Shown in pieces: positions 10,912 to 22,299 of a stretch of DNA of 64,000 nt. The stretch's first letter is position 1. Each line of letters starts with the position of its first letter. Source of the stretch: Lactuca virosa (taxonomy: Eukaryota; Streptophyta; Magnoliopsida; Asterales; Asteraceae); assembly GCA_928212115.1 (NCBI GenBank), contig CAKMRJ010004445.1, positions 82,855,298-82,919,297 of the forward strand, given 5' to 3'. The notes under the pieces are model-generated. The model was not told where the DNA came from. It saw only the letters and a list, made by a program, of their open reading frames with translations, and did not search any database. The position numbers and the translations under genes are program-made.

Positions 10912-11739
10912 CAGGGGCGAAGCCATGTGGAGTCAAGGGTGGGCCTTGACCCACCCACACATATTTGTTTAAATATAATATATTTATATGTTTTATTATA
11001 TATTAAAAAAAACTATTGGGCTTTAAGTGTAAATGGCCCACCCTAAATTTAATTGAAATTACTTGTCTCCTGCATATTCTCACGCTGTTGCACACATATA
11101 TGTTTATCAAATTCAAGAAGCACTTTTGAAGTTCTTTTAAAGTTAAAGATGATCATCGCTATTTATTATTCAATTTATTAATTGTTATTCATCAATCGTC
11201 ACCAACATTCAGATTAGTTAATTTTTTTTTTCTGTTATCATACTTACTCAATTAATTCAATATTGTTTTTATTTTCATTCTAGATTTTATATTTTTATCA
11301 CAAATTTCTAATAAATTGGGTTATTACATATTACTATGAATTAATTATTTGCGTTATTGTAAGTTTGTAATTGTATAAAAATATAAGAGTGTTTTTGTAA
11401 TTAAAATTTTTTGTGCTTAGTGAATTCGTTGAGCAATGGGCCGGGCCAAAGCAAAAAAGATTAGATTCGTTTTTTACGCGTAATGTTTTACCACGAGGCG
11501 AAGAGAAAGCCACAACAAAAATGGATAATCAAGAAATGGATAATCAAGTATCATCAATTTAGATTCCATTTTAAATGATTTTAATAATGTAAGAGAGCGT
11601 CGTGTGCAACTTAAATGAACAATTTACTTTAAAATGCATACATTGTCAAATTTTGTTATCATATGATGTATTTTTCTATTAGTTCATATTTTATAAATTA
11701 TTTGGCCTATCCTAAAACAAAATCCTGGCTACGCCACTG
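10912..11739. mobile_element. Non-autonomous hAT element, 828 bp
   Basis: Terminal inverted repeats CAGGGGCGAAGCCA and, on the other strand, CAGTGGCGTAGCCA, flanked by a perfect 8-bp target duplication CGATCGAG (10904-10911 and 11740-11747). Both are diagnostic of the hAT superfamily. The interior is AT-rich with no transposase. It was inserted into the RNase H region of Copia-1 and is therefore younger. Confidence 0.93.
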
Positions 11740-11747
11740 CGATCGAG

Positions 11748-12924
11748 AATCATCCAAATCTGAGTTTCAGCCTGAGTCAGAATACGCGTGTAACGAGTGA
11801 CCTTTATTTTTCTTGAAGTGCAAGCACTGAGTTATGGTGCCTTTAAGATACCTTAGGATCCGTTTCACTGCCTGCCAGTGGTGATTTGTTGGAGAGTGCC
11901 TGAATTGGCAAACACGGTTTACTGAATAAGAAATATCAGGGCGAGTGATAGTAGCATACTGCAACGAGCCAACAATTTGGCGATATAAGGTAGGATAAGA
12001 GAAGGGATCACCATGTTTTTGAAGTCGCGTTTGTGGATCAGCAGGTGTTGAAATGGGTGCAGCCATGGACATTTTGCTTCTTTCTAGGACATCCTGAATA
12101 TAGCCCTGTTGAGACATAGTGAGACCCGATGGTTGTTGCTGAATTTTAATGCCAAGAAAGTAGTGTAGATTTCCAAGATCTTTAAGAGAGAAGACCCGAT
12201 TTAGAGGATTGATAAATTGTTGAAGGTGATCATTATTTGTTCCGGTAATAATGAGGTCATCAACATATACCAGCACATAAACTGTAGAGGATTTTGAGTG
12301 ATGAACAAACAAAGATGTGTCGGATTGACATGCATGAAATCCATTTGAGACAAGATACTGTTTTAAATTGGTGAACCAAGCCCTAGGGGCTTGTTTTAGT
12401 CCATATAGGGCTTTGTGTAATCTACAAACATGAGATGGTTTTGTTGGATCTTCAAACCCCTTTGGCTGTTGCATATATACCACTTCAGATAAATCACCAT
12501 TTAAAAAAGCATTATTTATGTTAAGTTGACGGATATTCCAGCCTTGAGCCAAAGCAATAGAGAGAACCAGACGTATGGTAGTAGGTTTTATAACAGGGCT
12601 AAAAGTGTCAAAATAATCAATGTCTGCTTCTTGACTAAAACCTTGAGCTACTAACCGGGCTTTGTGTCGTTCAATAGAGCCATCCGACTTTCTTTTGACC
12701 CTGTAGATCCACTTACAACCAACAATATTAGTATTAAAAGGTAAAGAAACAAGTGACCATGTGTTATTTTTCATGAGAGCATCGTATTTTGCTTTCATCG
12801 CAAGTTGCCAGCAAGAATTCTTATTGGCTTGAGTGAAGGTTCGAGGCTCAAACGTTGGATCAGCTAGAGTTTGGGATGTGAAAGCTTTTGGTTTGAGTGA
12901 ATTTGTTTTAGCACGTGTGACCAT
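11748..12924 (-). pseudogene. Copia-1 reverse transcriptase
   Basis: Long open frame with the Copia RT signature: VGCKWIYRVKRKSDG, ARLVAQGF, the first catalytic block QLNINNAFLNG, YGLKQAPRAW, the YVDDLIITG box, SLKDLGNLHYFLGI and the RNase H linker IVGSLQYATITRPD. In the first block the catalytic Asp seen in the family is Asn here (AAC), so the enzyme would be inactive even without other lesions. A single TAA at 12931 separates it in frame from the integrase tail. The protein then enters RNase H and is cut by the hAT element. Confidence 0.92.
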
Positions 12925-12930
12925 GGCGTG

Positions 12931-13869
12931 TTAATTATTTTCTGCTGGTCGAAACATCGAAACAACATGAGTGGTGTGCTGCAATCTGGAATTGATGATA
13001 GTATTTTGAGGAGGTATTGGCGGTGGAATGACAGAGGCAGAAGTAGAAGGAATTGATGATGATGACACAATATGATGTTGAGGCTGTATTGAAGGAGTAG
13101 GGGGTACGGATTGTGGTAAAGGTGTTGATGGAGACGATTGTGAATAGTGAATATGTTTAGCACACTCAAGAATGGTGGATGAGTTTGAAGAGGAAGTTGG
13201 CTCAGATGTTGAAGGAGTATCAGACACTGAAACAGATGGGAATTTGTCCTCATCAAATACAACATGACGTGCAATGTATATGCGAGAGGATTGGTCATGA
13301 TAGCATAAGTAACCCTTGTGAGTTGCACTATACCCAATGAACAGACAAGGAAGAGATCTGAAATCGATTTTATGTTTGTTATAAGGACGCAGAAACGGAT
13401 AACACAAATAGCCAAATAGTTTGAGAAAATTATAATCAGGAACTTTATTGTATAATCGTTGATAAGGAGAATCATAGTTGAGAAGAGGTGTAATGGTGCG
13501 ATTATGTAAGTAAGTGGAGGTTTTAAAAGCATGTTCCCAAAATAGTTGTGGTAAGGATGATTGAGCTAATAAAGCAAGACCTTTTTAGACTATGATGCGA
13601 TTTCGTCTCTCAACAGCTCCATTTTGTTCATGAGTGTGAGGACATGTGGCTCGATGAATGACACCATGTGTGTTTAGAAAAGCAGAGACATTGCGATATT
13701 CCCCTCCCCAATTGGTTTGTAAGCTTTTGATATCACAGGAGAACTGAGTTTTAACCATGGTTCTGAATTGCAAAAAAGTGGCAAAGACTTTAGATTTATG
13801 AGACAAGAAATAGATCCAAATAAATTTAGTACAATCATCAATAAACAAAACAAAAATATCGTGATCCAT
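12931..13869 (-). pseudogene. Copia-1 integrase and C-terminal linker
   Basis: The 13585-13869 part carries integrase core motifs (FVLFIDDCTKFIWIYFLSHK; TNWGGEYRNVSAFL; EQNGAVERRNR with the catalytic Glu region). A TAG interrupts it near 13585. The remainder (12931-13407) has the Copia-type LPCLFIGYSATHKGYLCYH segment followed by a Ser/Pro-rich linker leading into RT. The host-DNA joining enzyme is present but broken. Confidence 0.88.
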
Positions 13870-14470
13870 TCAATGAAAAAACGGGGGAAGGATCCCATAC
13901 ATCCGAATACACCAATTCAAAAGGGTTAGAAGACGACTTATGCGAAGTAGACAAATGAAACCTATGACTCTTACCCAATTGACATGAGTGACAGACATTG
14001 GGTAACTTATTTGAAGAAACAGGTAAATGAAAATTGGAAACTAGACGCCTTAATACTGGTTCATGAGGATGTGCAAGTCTTCTGTGCCATCCATGAAGAG
14101 AAGTACGAACAGCAGAGAGTGCAACTTTATTCGAGTTGAAAGGCAGCCGATAAAGACCATCAGTTTTGTCCCCTCGGAGGATTATTTTGCCCTGAAAAGA
14201 CTTAACATTGCAATGAGTACGACCAAATTCAACTAAGACATCATTATCATCAGTTAATTTGGAGACACTTAGAAGGTTTTTGGTAAGTTTAGGAACGATT
14301 AGGACATTTGGCAACTTAAGATTAGGCAAATAAGATGAACCAACATGAGAAATAGACAATTGATTACCATTTCCTACTTGTAGTTTGTCATCCCCTTTGT
14401 ATTCCTCAGCAAGATGTAGTTTTTGAAGATCTGGAGAGACATGATCGGTTGCCCCTGTATCAAAGTACCA
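13838..14470 (-). pseudogene. Copia-1 protease and GAG-pre-integrase
   Basis: The aspartic protease motif is visible near 14455 (WYFDTGATDHVSP). It is followed by LLSVSKLTDDNDV and the GAG-pre-integrase zinc-binding region (WHRRLAHPHEPVLRRLV, then CHSCQLGKSHRF). A frame break lies near 13870, at the junction with the integrase core. Confidence 0.85.
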
Positions 14471-14570
14471 GGCTGGATCAATTACAGTAGAGGGACTATT
14501 GTATTGAGCAACATTTGCTTGTCTTTGTTGATTTCTGGGATTTGGTCTTCATGAGGGAAAATCGGTTTGG

Positions 14571-15420
14571 TTTGACCTTTGCCAACAGTCAATTGCTCCA
14601 TGCCCTATTTTATTACAGATTTGACACGTGGGTTTAGGAGGACGAGAATCATTACCTTTGGTGATCGATTTACATAGAGAGCAGTGGAATTGGTTGTCAT
14701 AGATGCTTGTCTGAGGTGATCTTGTTCCAGACGAGATTCTTCTTGGAGGAGAAGACCCGTGAGAGCATCAATGGAAAGTGTTTCACTTTACATCATGAAT
14801 GCAGTAGTGAAAGCACTGTAAGAAGCAACAAGTCCATAAAGAATGTAACCAATCAGATCTTCATCACTATTCGGATGAAGATTTACAGCCAATGAATCGG
14901 CAATTGACCGCTTCTTCTCAACATAATCAAGAATCGACATGGACCCTTTTGTGAGACTTTGTAGCTGGGCTTTTAATTGCATGCGAGTAGCCTTTGATTG
15001 GGCTTGGAAATTTCGCTCAATGGCCTACCAAGCCAATTGAGAGGAAACACAACAAGTAACCATAGCTAGGGCTCGGGTGGAAAGGGTGGATTGAATCCAC
15101 AGAAGCACAAGACCATCATGTTTTTTCTAGATTTTATACTCTGGATTTGGTTTAGTGGTCGCCAGAGTATCTGGGATTGCTGGTTCAGTGGCGGTGGCAG
15201 GAGTTCTGTCGGTGGCTGGAACTTCAATCTCTTGCGGTGGAGGTTGGGGATCGAGAATAAATGATTCAAGATCAAAAGTTTGGAGAGTTGCGATGATAGT
15301 GGTGCACCATAAGGCGTAATTTTCTCGGTCCAATTTATTGGAGATGGAAGGAATCTGAAAAGTTTGGTTTGTGGTGGAGGTGGTTGCAAGATTTAGAAGA
15401 TGGGCTTGACTACCAGCCAT
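14571..15420 (-). pseudogene. Copia-1 gag (UBN2 type) with one zinc knuckle
   Basis: Starts MAGSQAHLLNLA at 15420. The capsid region includes KLDRENYALW; it is interrupted by a stop at 15127 and resumes at 14982 (SILDYVEKKRSIADSLA, a UBN2-type gag feature). A nucleocapsid knuckle CQICNKIGHGAIDC is encoded near 14600-14640. Several stops and frame changes show it is not translated as one protein. Confidence 0.85.
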
Positions 15421-15468
15421 TTGATAGTAACAACGAAGATCTGAAAAAAATGGATTTTTAGAAGGTAT

Positions 15469-15480
15469 GCTCTGATACCA
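15469..15480 (-). other. Primer-binding site, Copia-1
   Basis: TGGTATCAGAGC on the minus strand, two bases from the right LTR. Matches initiator methionine tRNA. Confidence 0.93.
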
Positions 15481-15482
15481 TA

Positions 15483-15665
15483 TGGAAATTCAAATGAACT
15501 GTATGTCAATTTCATTTATGGAGGATGGATTTATACACAGAGATACAACAGAAATATGAGATATAAACTCCTATTCAAACTCCTATTCTAGTGGAGACTC
15601 TTGATTGACTGATTGTGTTTATATTATACATGTTTACAATGACAATGTTGACTATTTGACTAATA
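15483..15665 (-). repeat. 5' LTR of Copia-1
   Basis: 183 bp, with four differences from the left LTR. It is adjacent to the PBS and is therefore the 5' LTR of the minus-strand element. Confidence 0.93.
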
Positions 15666-16689
15666 ATATGATGTACTCTCGTTTGAAGCCTAACAATAAT
15701 GACAAGTTTTGGTCTGGTCGATGTTTAATAGCTAGTTACAACGGCTATTCCCTCGAGGTTCTCTTTGTATAGGTTTGTATGTGTTTCATTTTATTGAAGT
15801 TTTACCTATCTAGATATTGTTCCTTGCCTAAAAACAAGAAACTCAGTCAGAAACTATTGCTGAAATTTATTATGTGGCTTCTCCATATGGAACATACAAG
15901 CATTTCTTTTGGATTTGTTTATCAGTTCGAATATTTCTTCCCTCCACAAACAAATGGTGGCTCTGTATTTCACTTTGTATTGGTGTGTAGTTTGTCTTTT
16001 CTCTGTGTTGGTGATGATTGATCTTGTGAAGTATTGGAAGATCTTCATACACATTGAGGATGAAACTCGGTTGCCTCTGAGATTTGGATTCGAATTTTGA
16101 GGATGATGTTTGATAGTGTTGTGACCGGAAAGAGGATGATGAAGGGTGGAGGGTGGGGTGGGTACAAGGGTATGGGGATGGTGGGGCCCTATTTTTATTA
16201 TTTATATAAATCAGAAATAAATAAAAGAAAATGATAATAAATATTCAAAAGGGTGAAGTAGTCATTTTATAGTAAGAAATTGAAACCACATGGACCATCT
16301 TCATAAAAAAAGGTACGGATGATATATATGAACTTTGAAAACTACAAGGACCGTTTGAGTAATTTTATCTATAATTAATTAATCAACATTTTAAAATATT
16401 GTTCGACCTCAAAATGTTTTATATGTTGTAATCATTTTACATGCAAGCTTCATTCAACACAAACACCAGTAATAAAAATTAGTAGTTTTTGCCAAGATTT
16501 GTGTAACTCATGCAGATTACATCTTTTGAATCCGTCTAATATAATTTTTTTCAAAGCAAAGGGTTGATAACTGTTTGAAATAAGCTTTTTTACTGAAATA
16601 TTTAATTATATGTGTGAATCAAAATAAACGGCATTAGATAGATATACATTTTTCCCCTTCAACTTTTGATGTTTTACTTTATTGTAACT

Positions 16690-17215
16690 GTTAATGTCAT
16701 TTTATAGCAGCCCATTTTCTTTTTATGTCATCTTATATCTACTATTACTTTAAATAGAAAGTAGGTTGCTATACATGGACTAAAATATTCTGCTTTTCAC
16801 TTTTTATAGTTGCGTACTCTTCATTTATGTCATTTTATAACAGTGTGCTTTCTATTTATGTCTTCTAATAGTTAGTGTGGCTTTAAATAGAAATTAGGTT
16901 CCTTATATCTAAATTGAGTAAAATATTTTGTTTATGTTATTAAATAGCAATGCACTTCTCATTTACGTCATTTTATAGCATCCTAGTTTCAATATATGCC
17001 ATCTTCTAACTATCGTGCCTTTAAATAGATAGTAGGTTGCTACAAATTGACTAAAATGTTATGTTTATGTCATTTTATAGCAACGTACTTTTCATTTGTC
17101 GTTTTATAGCATCCTACTTTCTATTAAATATTAATGTAATTTTACATAAGCCTACTTTCTACTTATGTCATCTTATTGATATTGTGGGTTTAAATAGAAT
17201 GTAGGTTGCTATTAA
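16690..17215. repeat. Degenerate tandem array, 4 units of 133-169 bp
   Basis: Each unit has GTCATTTTATAGCA-like, CTACTTTCTATTTATGTCATCTT-like (in part) and TTTAAATAGAAAGTAGGTTGCT-like segments. The last segment recurs at about 16751, 16884, 17022 and 17191. The units are too diverged to be a recent satellite. No coding potential. Confidence 0.75.
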
Positions 17216-18360
17216 TTCCCTAATGATCCAGATGAACAAACTACAATTGCTTACTTCAAGGTGGAAGGTGGAAAATAGAACATGTCTACTCCAGTATGTG
17301 TTCATGCTGAGAGATTAGCAATTGAGAACTATTGGTCCGCTTATTTTATCAATCTACATGAGTTTAGCATGGAAAGACATGTGTAATAAACTGATCAAAT
17401 GGTTCATAGCATTAGGGTTATGTGGTTAATTTATCAACATTGTAGAAATCAACTTTATGAATGGAAGATGACCCAATACCATTTTTTCATTTGAAGTTGG
17501 AAGTTTGGATCAGGTAACTGACCAAGCTAGTGATGAGTTGTAGAAAGCCCCAATATAGCATGTTTGATGTCTTAAATCTTGTTCTACCATGGTTATCTGT
17601 TACACATTCTATTTCTAATAATCACAAAAATATCAAATGCGAATTTCGAACATGATTTACCAAAAAGAAAACAAAAAACTAATTAACCATGGTTGATTAT
17701 AAAACTCAGACCATTGCTATTTATCAAGAATACAAGGCCACAACCTCTGTGACGCAATAAACACATTAACAATTTTAGTAAGTCACTGACTGATGAATAG
17801 ACCATGTATATCAGAAAATGTATAGAACATAAGTATTCTTTTTTTTGGATTGAGCTGAAATAGCAACTTACATTTCATTTTTATCCAAAATAGCAATGTA
17901 CTTATCGTTTTTAATCAAAATTAGCAATCAAGATTCTGCTTTTTTGGTTGTATTGTTTGTGAGTTGAACTTCCATATCCTTAACTTTTTTAGGTTTGTTT
18001 TTGTGGATTACATACCATCTTTGGGACAAGGTCAAAATCGTCCAACAAAGTGAAAAACCATCAAAATTACGTGTAGACTAACCCAAAACAAAGCAGAAAA
18101 TTAAAGATTCCAACTTAACATCTATTAAAGCATCATATTGTTTGCAACATACCAACAACTTACATTTATGAGCAAAATTAACAACCACATTTTCATTTTA
18201 TAGCCAAAATATATTGTACTTACTTTTTTTTATAGCCAACTTTTCTGATAAAGTGACATATACACAAAGATTTGAATGCATATACAAATTTCATGACTAT
18301 ATAAAGCTTAGACCTATACAAATTTCATGTAAAAGCTTGTAAATATATATTAATAATCAA
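17216..18360. other. AT-rich spacer
   Basis: No gene or element ends recognised. Short phrases such as AAATAGCAA and TTATAGCCAAAAT recur between 17860 and 18240 and may be an extension of the neighbouring degenerate array. Confidence 0.5.
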
Positions 18361-18364
18361 ATGC

Positions 18365-18565
18365 CTATAAACTTGATCTTGTATAGTATGCCAAGCTGAT
18401 GGCAACTGTAATATAATTTGATCTCGTATCAGACCTTCCCAATCCTCTAGGTTCAATAGTCGATGAAGCTTCATTTAAATTTACCAAAATCTCCCTTTTC
18501 ACTTCTTCAGGGATTCCCATGAAATCCCTTCCATTCTTTATATTTATGATTGATAATCCCCTATC
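18365..18565 (-). pseudogene. Exon-like open frame, unidentified
   Basis: On the minus strand a TTTGTATTCTTTTGATGCAACTTCAG tract resembles a branch/pyrimidine tract with an AG acceptor; only its parts either side of the hAT-2 insertion survive. The open frame that follows encodes DRGLSIINIKNGRDFMGIP and ends LAYYTRSSL before a stop. The composition is protein-like and lacks transposon motifs. I cannot name the family. It may be a last exon whose intron was disrupted by the hAT element at 18587-19739. Confidence 0.3.
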
Positions 18566-18586
18566 CTGAAGTTGCATCAAAAGAAT

Positions 18587-19739
18587 TAGGGGTGTGTATG
18601 GGGCAGTTTGGTTCGGTTATTGGTCAAAACCGAACCATAACCATTATGATTGGTTAATGCATTTTGGTAGCCATTAGGTATGGTTTAATATTGGTTATGG
18701 TTAATGGTTTTTGTCGGTTAACGGTTTTGGTTAATGGTTAATACTGGTTAACCATAATGTTCAAAATAATATAAATGACGAAAGTATAGTGGCATAAAAA
18801 TGAAAGAATACAAAAGAGTCCTTGGAACCAATGTTTGTAACCTAACTTATATTAATAAAATAAAATGTGTACCTTTGATACTCGGAGTGAGATAACACAT
18901 AGTCACATTCAAAATCAAAAACATTCAACAAAAATATAAAACATTTAAAAAATTGACATTAATAATTTAATATATTGATAATTGATATTAACATTAAAAT
19001 AAAGTCAAACATTCATACACGTTCAATGCGATTAAATAAAAAACTATAAGATAAAATAGTCAAACGTTCATATTATGTGTTATCTGGATAAAAAAAAAAG
19101 TCAATCACTCATATACATTAAATGTGATTAAGTCAAAAACAGTAAATAAAAAAAGAAAAAAAGTGAAAAAAAATACATTCTTAATATATCACAAAGTCAA
19201 GAAGAAACAAAAACTTAACTTACCTAGAAGTTGTGATTATATAGTAAAAAAATCATTCGAAAAGAACTATAAAGTCAAAACAATCTTTGATTAGGATTAA
19301 CGGTGTGAGAAGCCTTCCAATTAGGATTATGAGTGTGAAGATTAAACTAATGGTGAATAATGTTTAAAACTATAGAATTAGCCGATTAGGAATTACAACA
19401 TTAATCAATAATCTAGCTCAATGCATGATTGGAAGATTGTTCGTCTCCTGATGAGTGATGATTAATGAATTACATTTTGAAATTTTAATAGGTCTTAAAC
19501 AAGTTTGACTATATTGTTTTATATATAATCTTTTTATTTTTATATATTAAAATATAAAGTTAGCGGTTCGGTTAATAATGGTTCGGTTAACCTATAAAAC
19601 CATAACCAAACCGTTAGTTATTGGTTAACAAAAATTAGAAACCGAACCAACGGTTTTTAAAATGGTTCGGTTATTATGGTTCGATTATATTGGTTAATTT
19701 GGTTATGGTTCGGTTTTTCGGTTATTATGCTCACCCCTA
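18587..19739. mobile_element. Non-autonomous hAT element, 1153 bp
   Basis: Ends are TAGGGGTGTGTATG and, on the opposite strand, TAGGGGTGAGCATA, with a perfect 8-bp target duplication AAAAGAAT (18579-18586 and 19740-19747). Long subterminal regions (about 18600-18770 and 19555-19735) are imperfect inverted repeats rich in GGTTCGGTTA and TGGTTAA. No transposase is encoded. Confidence 0.92.
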
Positions 19740-19747
19740 AAAAGAAT

Positions 19748-21230
19748 ACAAATAAAATTTTAAAAAAAGTAATTGACAAGATGACAACCCATGCAATCAA
19801 AGAATTCATAATAACTGGATCAATTTTTATTACTTTGATTTTGGGACCCTCATTCTTAATCTCTTCTCTTCAAAAAGACATAAGTACCCATATAAGGTCT
19901 CTAAATGTATACCTAATAAGGCATAAAATCATTTTTGCTAAATAATATGTGTGTTTTTTTAATCAAAATCTATGTCATTGCTTTGCAGCTGGTCCCTCAC
20001 GAAAAGAAGCAGTAGTAGGTCACCATACAAGATTGACATGTAATTAGGAATTGGTCGATTCGAATGCAATAGTTAAGCAATAATCTAGAAATTTTGTGCT
20101 TCTGTCTAGAAAATTTGATGAAGCTAAAGGTATTGGTGAGACCTTTTATATTACAATATATTACTAACAATTAAGTTCATAGAAAGTATTGAACATCAAA
20201 ACATACTTTAATATGCATAATATGATAACAATTAAGTTTATATGAAGTGTTGAACATCAAAACATACTTTAATATGCATAATATGTTAGCAATTTTGATA
20301 GAATTCTTCCTTTTAACAGTTTTGTTTCCAATTATGATAGACTATTTTTAAAATTTTGATGATAAAAATGATGAATAAGTTTATGATCATAATTTATGAT
20401 AACTATGATATATTATACTTCCAAGGTGTTGTTTGTGCCTGTTGTGTAAATAAAGCAGCCGCCACTTCAACTGAAATACCCTTTTCAGCCCTTTTTCAGA
20501 CCACCCTATGTAGGCATTATGTCGAACACCTGGTGGGTGGGCTGCATGGGCTGCATATACTACAATTGCAAGTGAAACTGAAACCCCAAAATGTGAATTG
20601 AAAGCAAGCGACCAAGAATACCCGAAAATCAGAATCGAATTTAGATATCAATCCGAGAAACTTAAAAATGGGGAAACTTCAGTAAGATATGAAAGAAAAA
20701 AAAATCTTTGATTGTTGCTGGGATTTAGATATCAATCCGAGAAACATAAAAATGAAGAAACTTTGTTGAAGACGATTAAATTGACGAACCCAGATGGTGA
20801 ACCTGAGAAATAAAATGAAAAAACATGTTCTACACGTTAGTCGTTCTCTCCCTCAGTCCTGCTGAAATTGTTCACTGTCGTTGGGTCATGGTCGGCATGA
20901 ACATTGAATCTCATAAAACTCAAACCAAAGAACTATGTGTAAGTAGTTTGTTTTCGATGAATATTATCGGGTCTGATTAGGTTTTCATGAAATTAAGGTA
21001 GATATCAAGAAGGAGAATGAAAAAATCCAATTTTGATCGAGAGATGGGGGATGAACGTAAGCATGGAGATTAGAGAGGCAAAGTCAAAATGGCCGTGAAG
21101 TTGTTTTCTGTTAAAACTACATAGTTTGATATTTGGGTAGCTAACGTTGTATACCCTCTAGGTATATTCACTTTTTAGCTTATAATTAATATTATATTTG
21201 TCATTTCTTGATTAGATATTTATAAATCTT
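19748..21230. other. Spacer with two short duplications
   Basis: No gene recognised. A 61-bp unit is duplicated in tandem at 20167-20289. A second pair of copies beginning TTTAGATATCAATCCGAGAAAC lies at about 20640 and 20724. The scattered open frames here lack family features. Confidence 0.5.
20167..20289. repeat. 61-bp tandem duplication
   Basis: Two adjacent copies start with ACAATTAAGTT and end with ACTTTAATATGCATAATATG, with only a few differences. A recent slippage-type duplication. Confidence 0.85.
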
Positions 21231-21369
21231 GTGAAGAGCATTTGTGTTCATCTATTGTTAAAAGATAATGACATTGTTGTAAATAAATATAACTCTAATC
21301 TCATTTTCACAAACAAATTGTTACACCTAAAACATAAAACATCATATCAAAAAATTAGAATTATAAAAA

Positions 21370-22210
21370 TTCATTCTCCTCCCTCTCACCAAACATCTCT
21401 TCATTCTCCGTCATATCTTCGACGACTTTCCGTCGCCACCAACCACCGACCTCTTGTGTCGCCACCTACCTTCGGCGGAAACAACCTCTACCACTCCAAC
21501 CCTATCACTCTTACGACATTACTTCGGTGACACATCTTCATCTCGTCTTAATCTTTTTTTCTCTCAATCTCAATGAAAACACCACCAGATCTGAGCAGAT
21601 ATGGTCCAAGTCTTCCTCCACTAACCGTCAAAGCTTGTCTTCGACCTCCAAAAGGTTTTGTTATCATCAGATTTGTAGTGGTTTAGTCCAACTCTATTAT
21701 CTTTGGTGGTAGATCTACGATATACCATGACAGATCTATGAAATTTGCCTATAAATATATCATTTACTCCTCCACTTCTACATGCTTGGGTGAGATTGAG
21801 TGACCAAATGTTGCTCCGGTGACACATCTTCATTTTTTTCTTGATCCTCATGCACCACCAGATTTGTTCAGATCTGATTCACTACCTCCTCTACCAACCA
21901 CCATTCCATGTCGTTAACATCTAAAATCCTTCGTTGTTATCGGATCTAAAGTGGTTCAATTCAGATCTATGTTCGCCGGCTACAAATATATGATCTCCGA
22001 CGACATATCTATGATTTTCACCTCCAGATATATGATTTATGCATCCAGATCTATAAGCTCCAACGATATTGACGGACCAGATCTGAGATCGCCGTCAACC
22101 GTCACCACCGTTGCTACCTTGTTGCTCCGGTGAAGCATCACCAACTCACCTCCATCTCTTTCTCTATGATCTTCACTGAAACACCGCCAGATCCTCATCA
22201 AGTATGTTGA
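21370..22210. repeat. Degenerate C-rich repeats
   Basis: Blocks of roughly 300 bp recur imperfectly with CGGTGACACATCTTCAT, ACACCACCAGATCTG and CCAGATCTATGA-like phrases (for example near 21527, 21817 and 22127). They contrast with the AT-rich surroundings. No conserved frame; probably an old unclassified transposon end or tandem array. Confidence 0.5.
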
Positions 22211-22299
22211 TTTTGATTTTATCATTTTTTCTTATGTTAAGCTATGAATTTAATGTTTTAATTTCTCTTTTGTTGTTTATTATTGTTATTATTTGTTTA

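Larger units (their letters stand above)
10292..15665 (-). mobile_element. Copia-1 LTR retrotransposon, full length but decayed
   Basis: Minus-strand Ty1/Copia element with two 183-bp LTRs, a PBS next to the right LTR and, in sense order, gag, protease, integrase, RT and RNase H. The two LTRs differ at four positions (about 97.8% identity), pointing to a fairly recent insertion. No convincing 5-bp target duplication is visible at the two ends. RNase H is split by a hAT element, and several stops break the polyprotein. Confidence 0.93.
9775..16370. mobile_element. Old terminal-inverted-repeat DNA element with nested Copia-1
   Basis: The left end (about 9775-9835, containing ATAAATGGTCCCTGTGAAAT) is an imperfect inverted copy of the right end (about 16311-16370, reading CAAACGGTCCTTGTAG on the minus strand). 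Inner flanks also mirror each other: a CACCC-rich stretch at 10020-10090 and a GGTGG-rich stretch at 16130-16190. Without Copia-1 it would be about 1.2 kb. No transposase and no certain target duplication were seen; exact ends are approximate. Confidence 0.5.

Noticed and set aside
12864..13532. 222-residue minus-strand frame overlapping the Copia-1 integrase tail
   Set aside because: The Copia-type LPCLFIGYSATHKGY motif is in the other frame; this one has low-complexity His/Leu-rich sequence.
15779..16100. Cluster of small open frames on both strands after Copia-1
   Set aside because: Overlapping on opposite strands, no motifs, and inside the decayed right arm of the TIR element.
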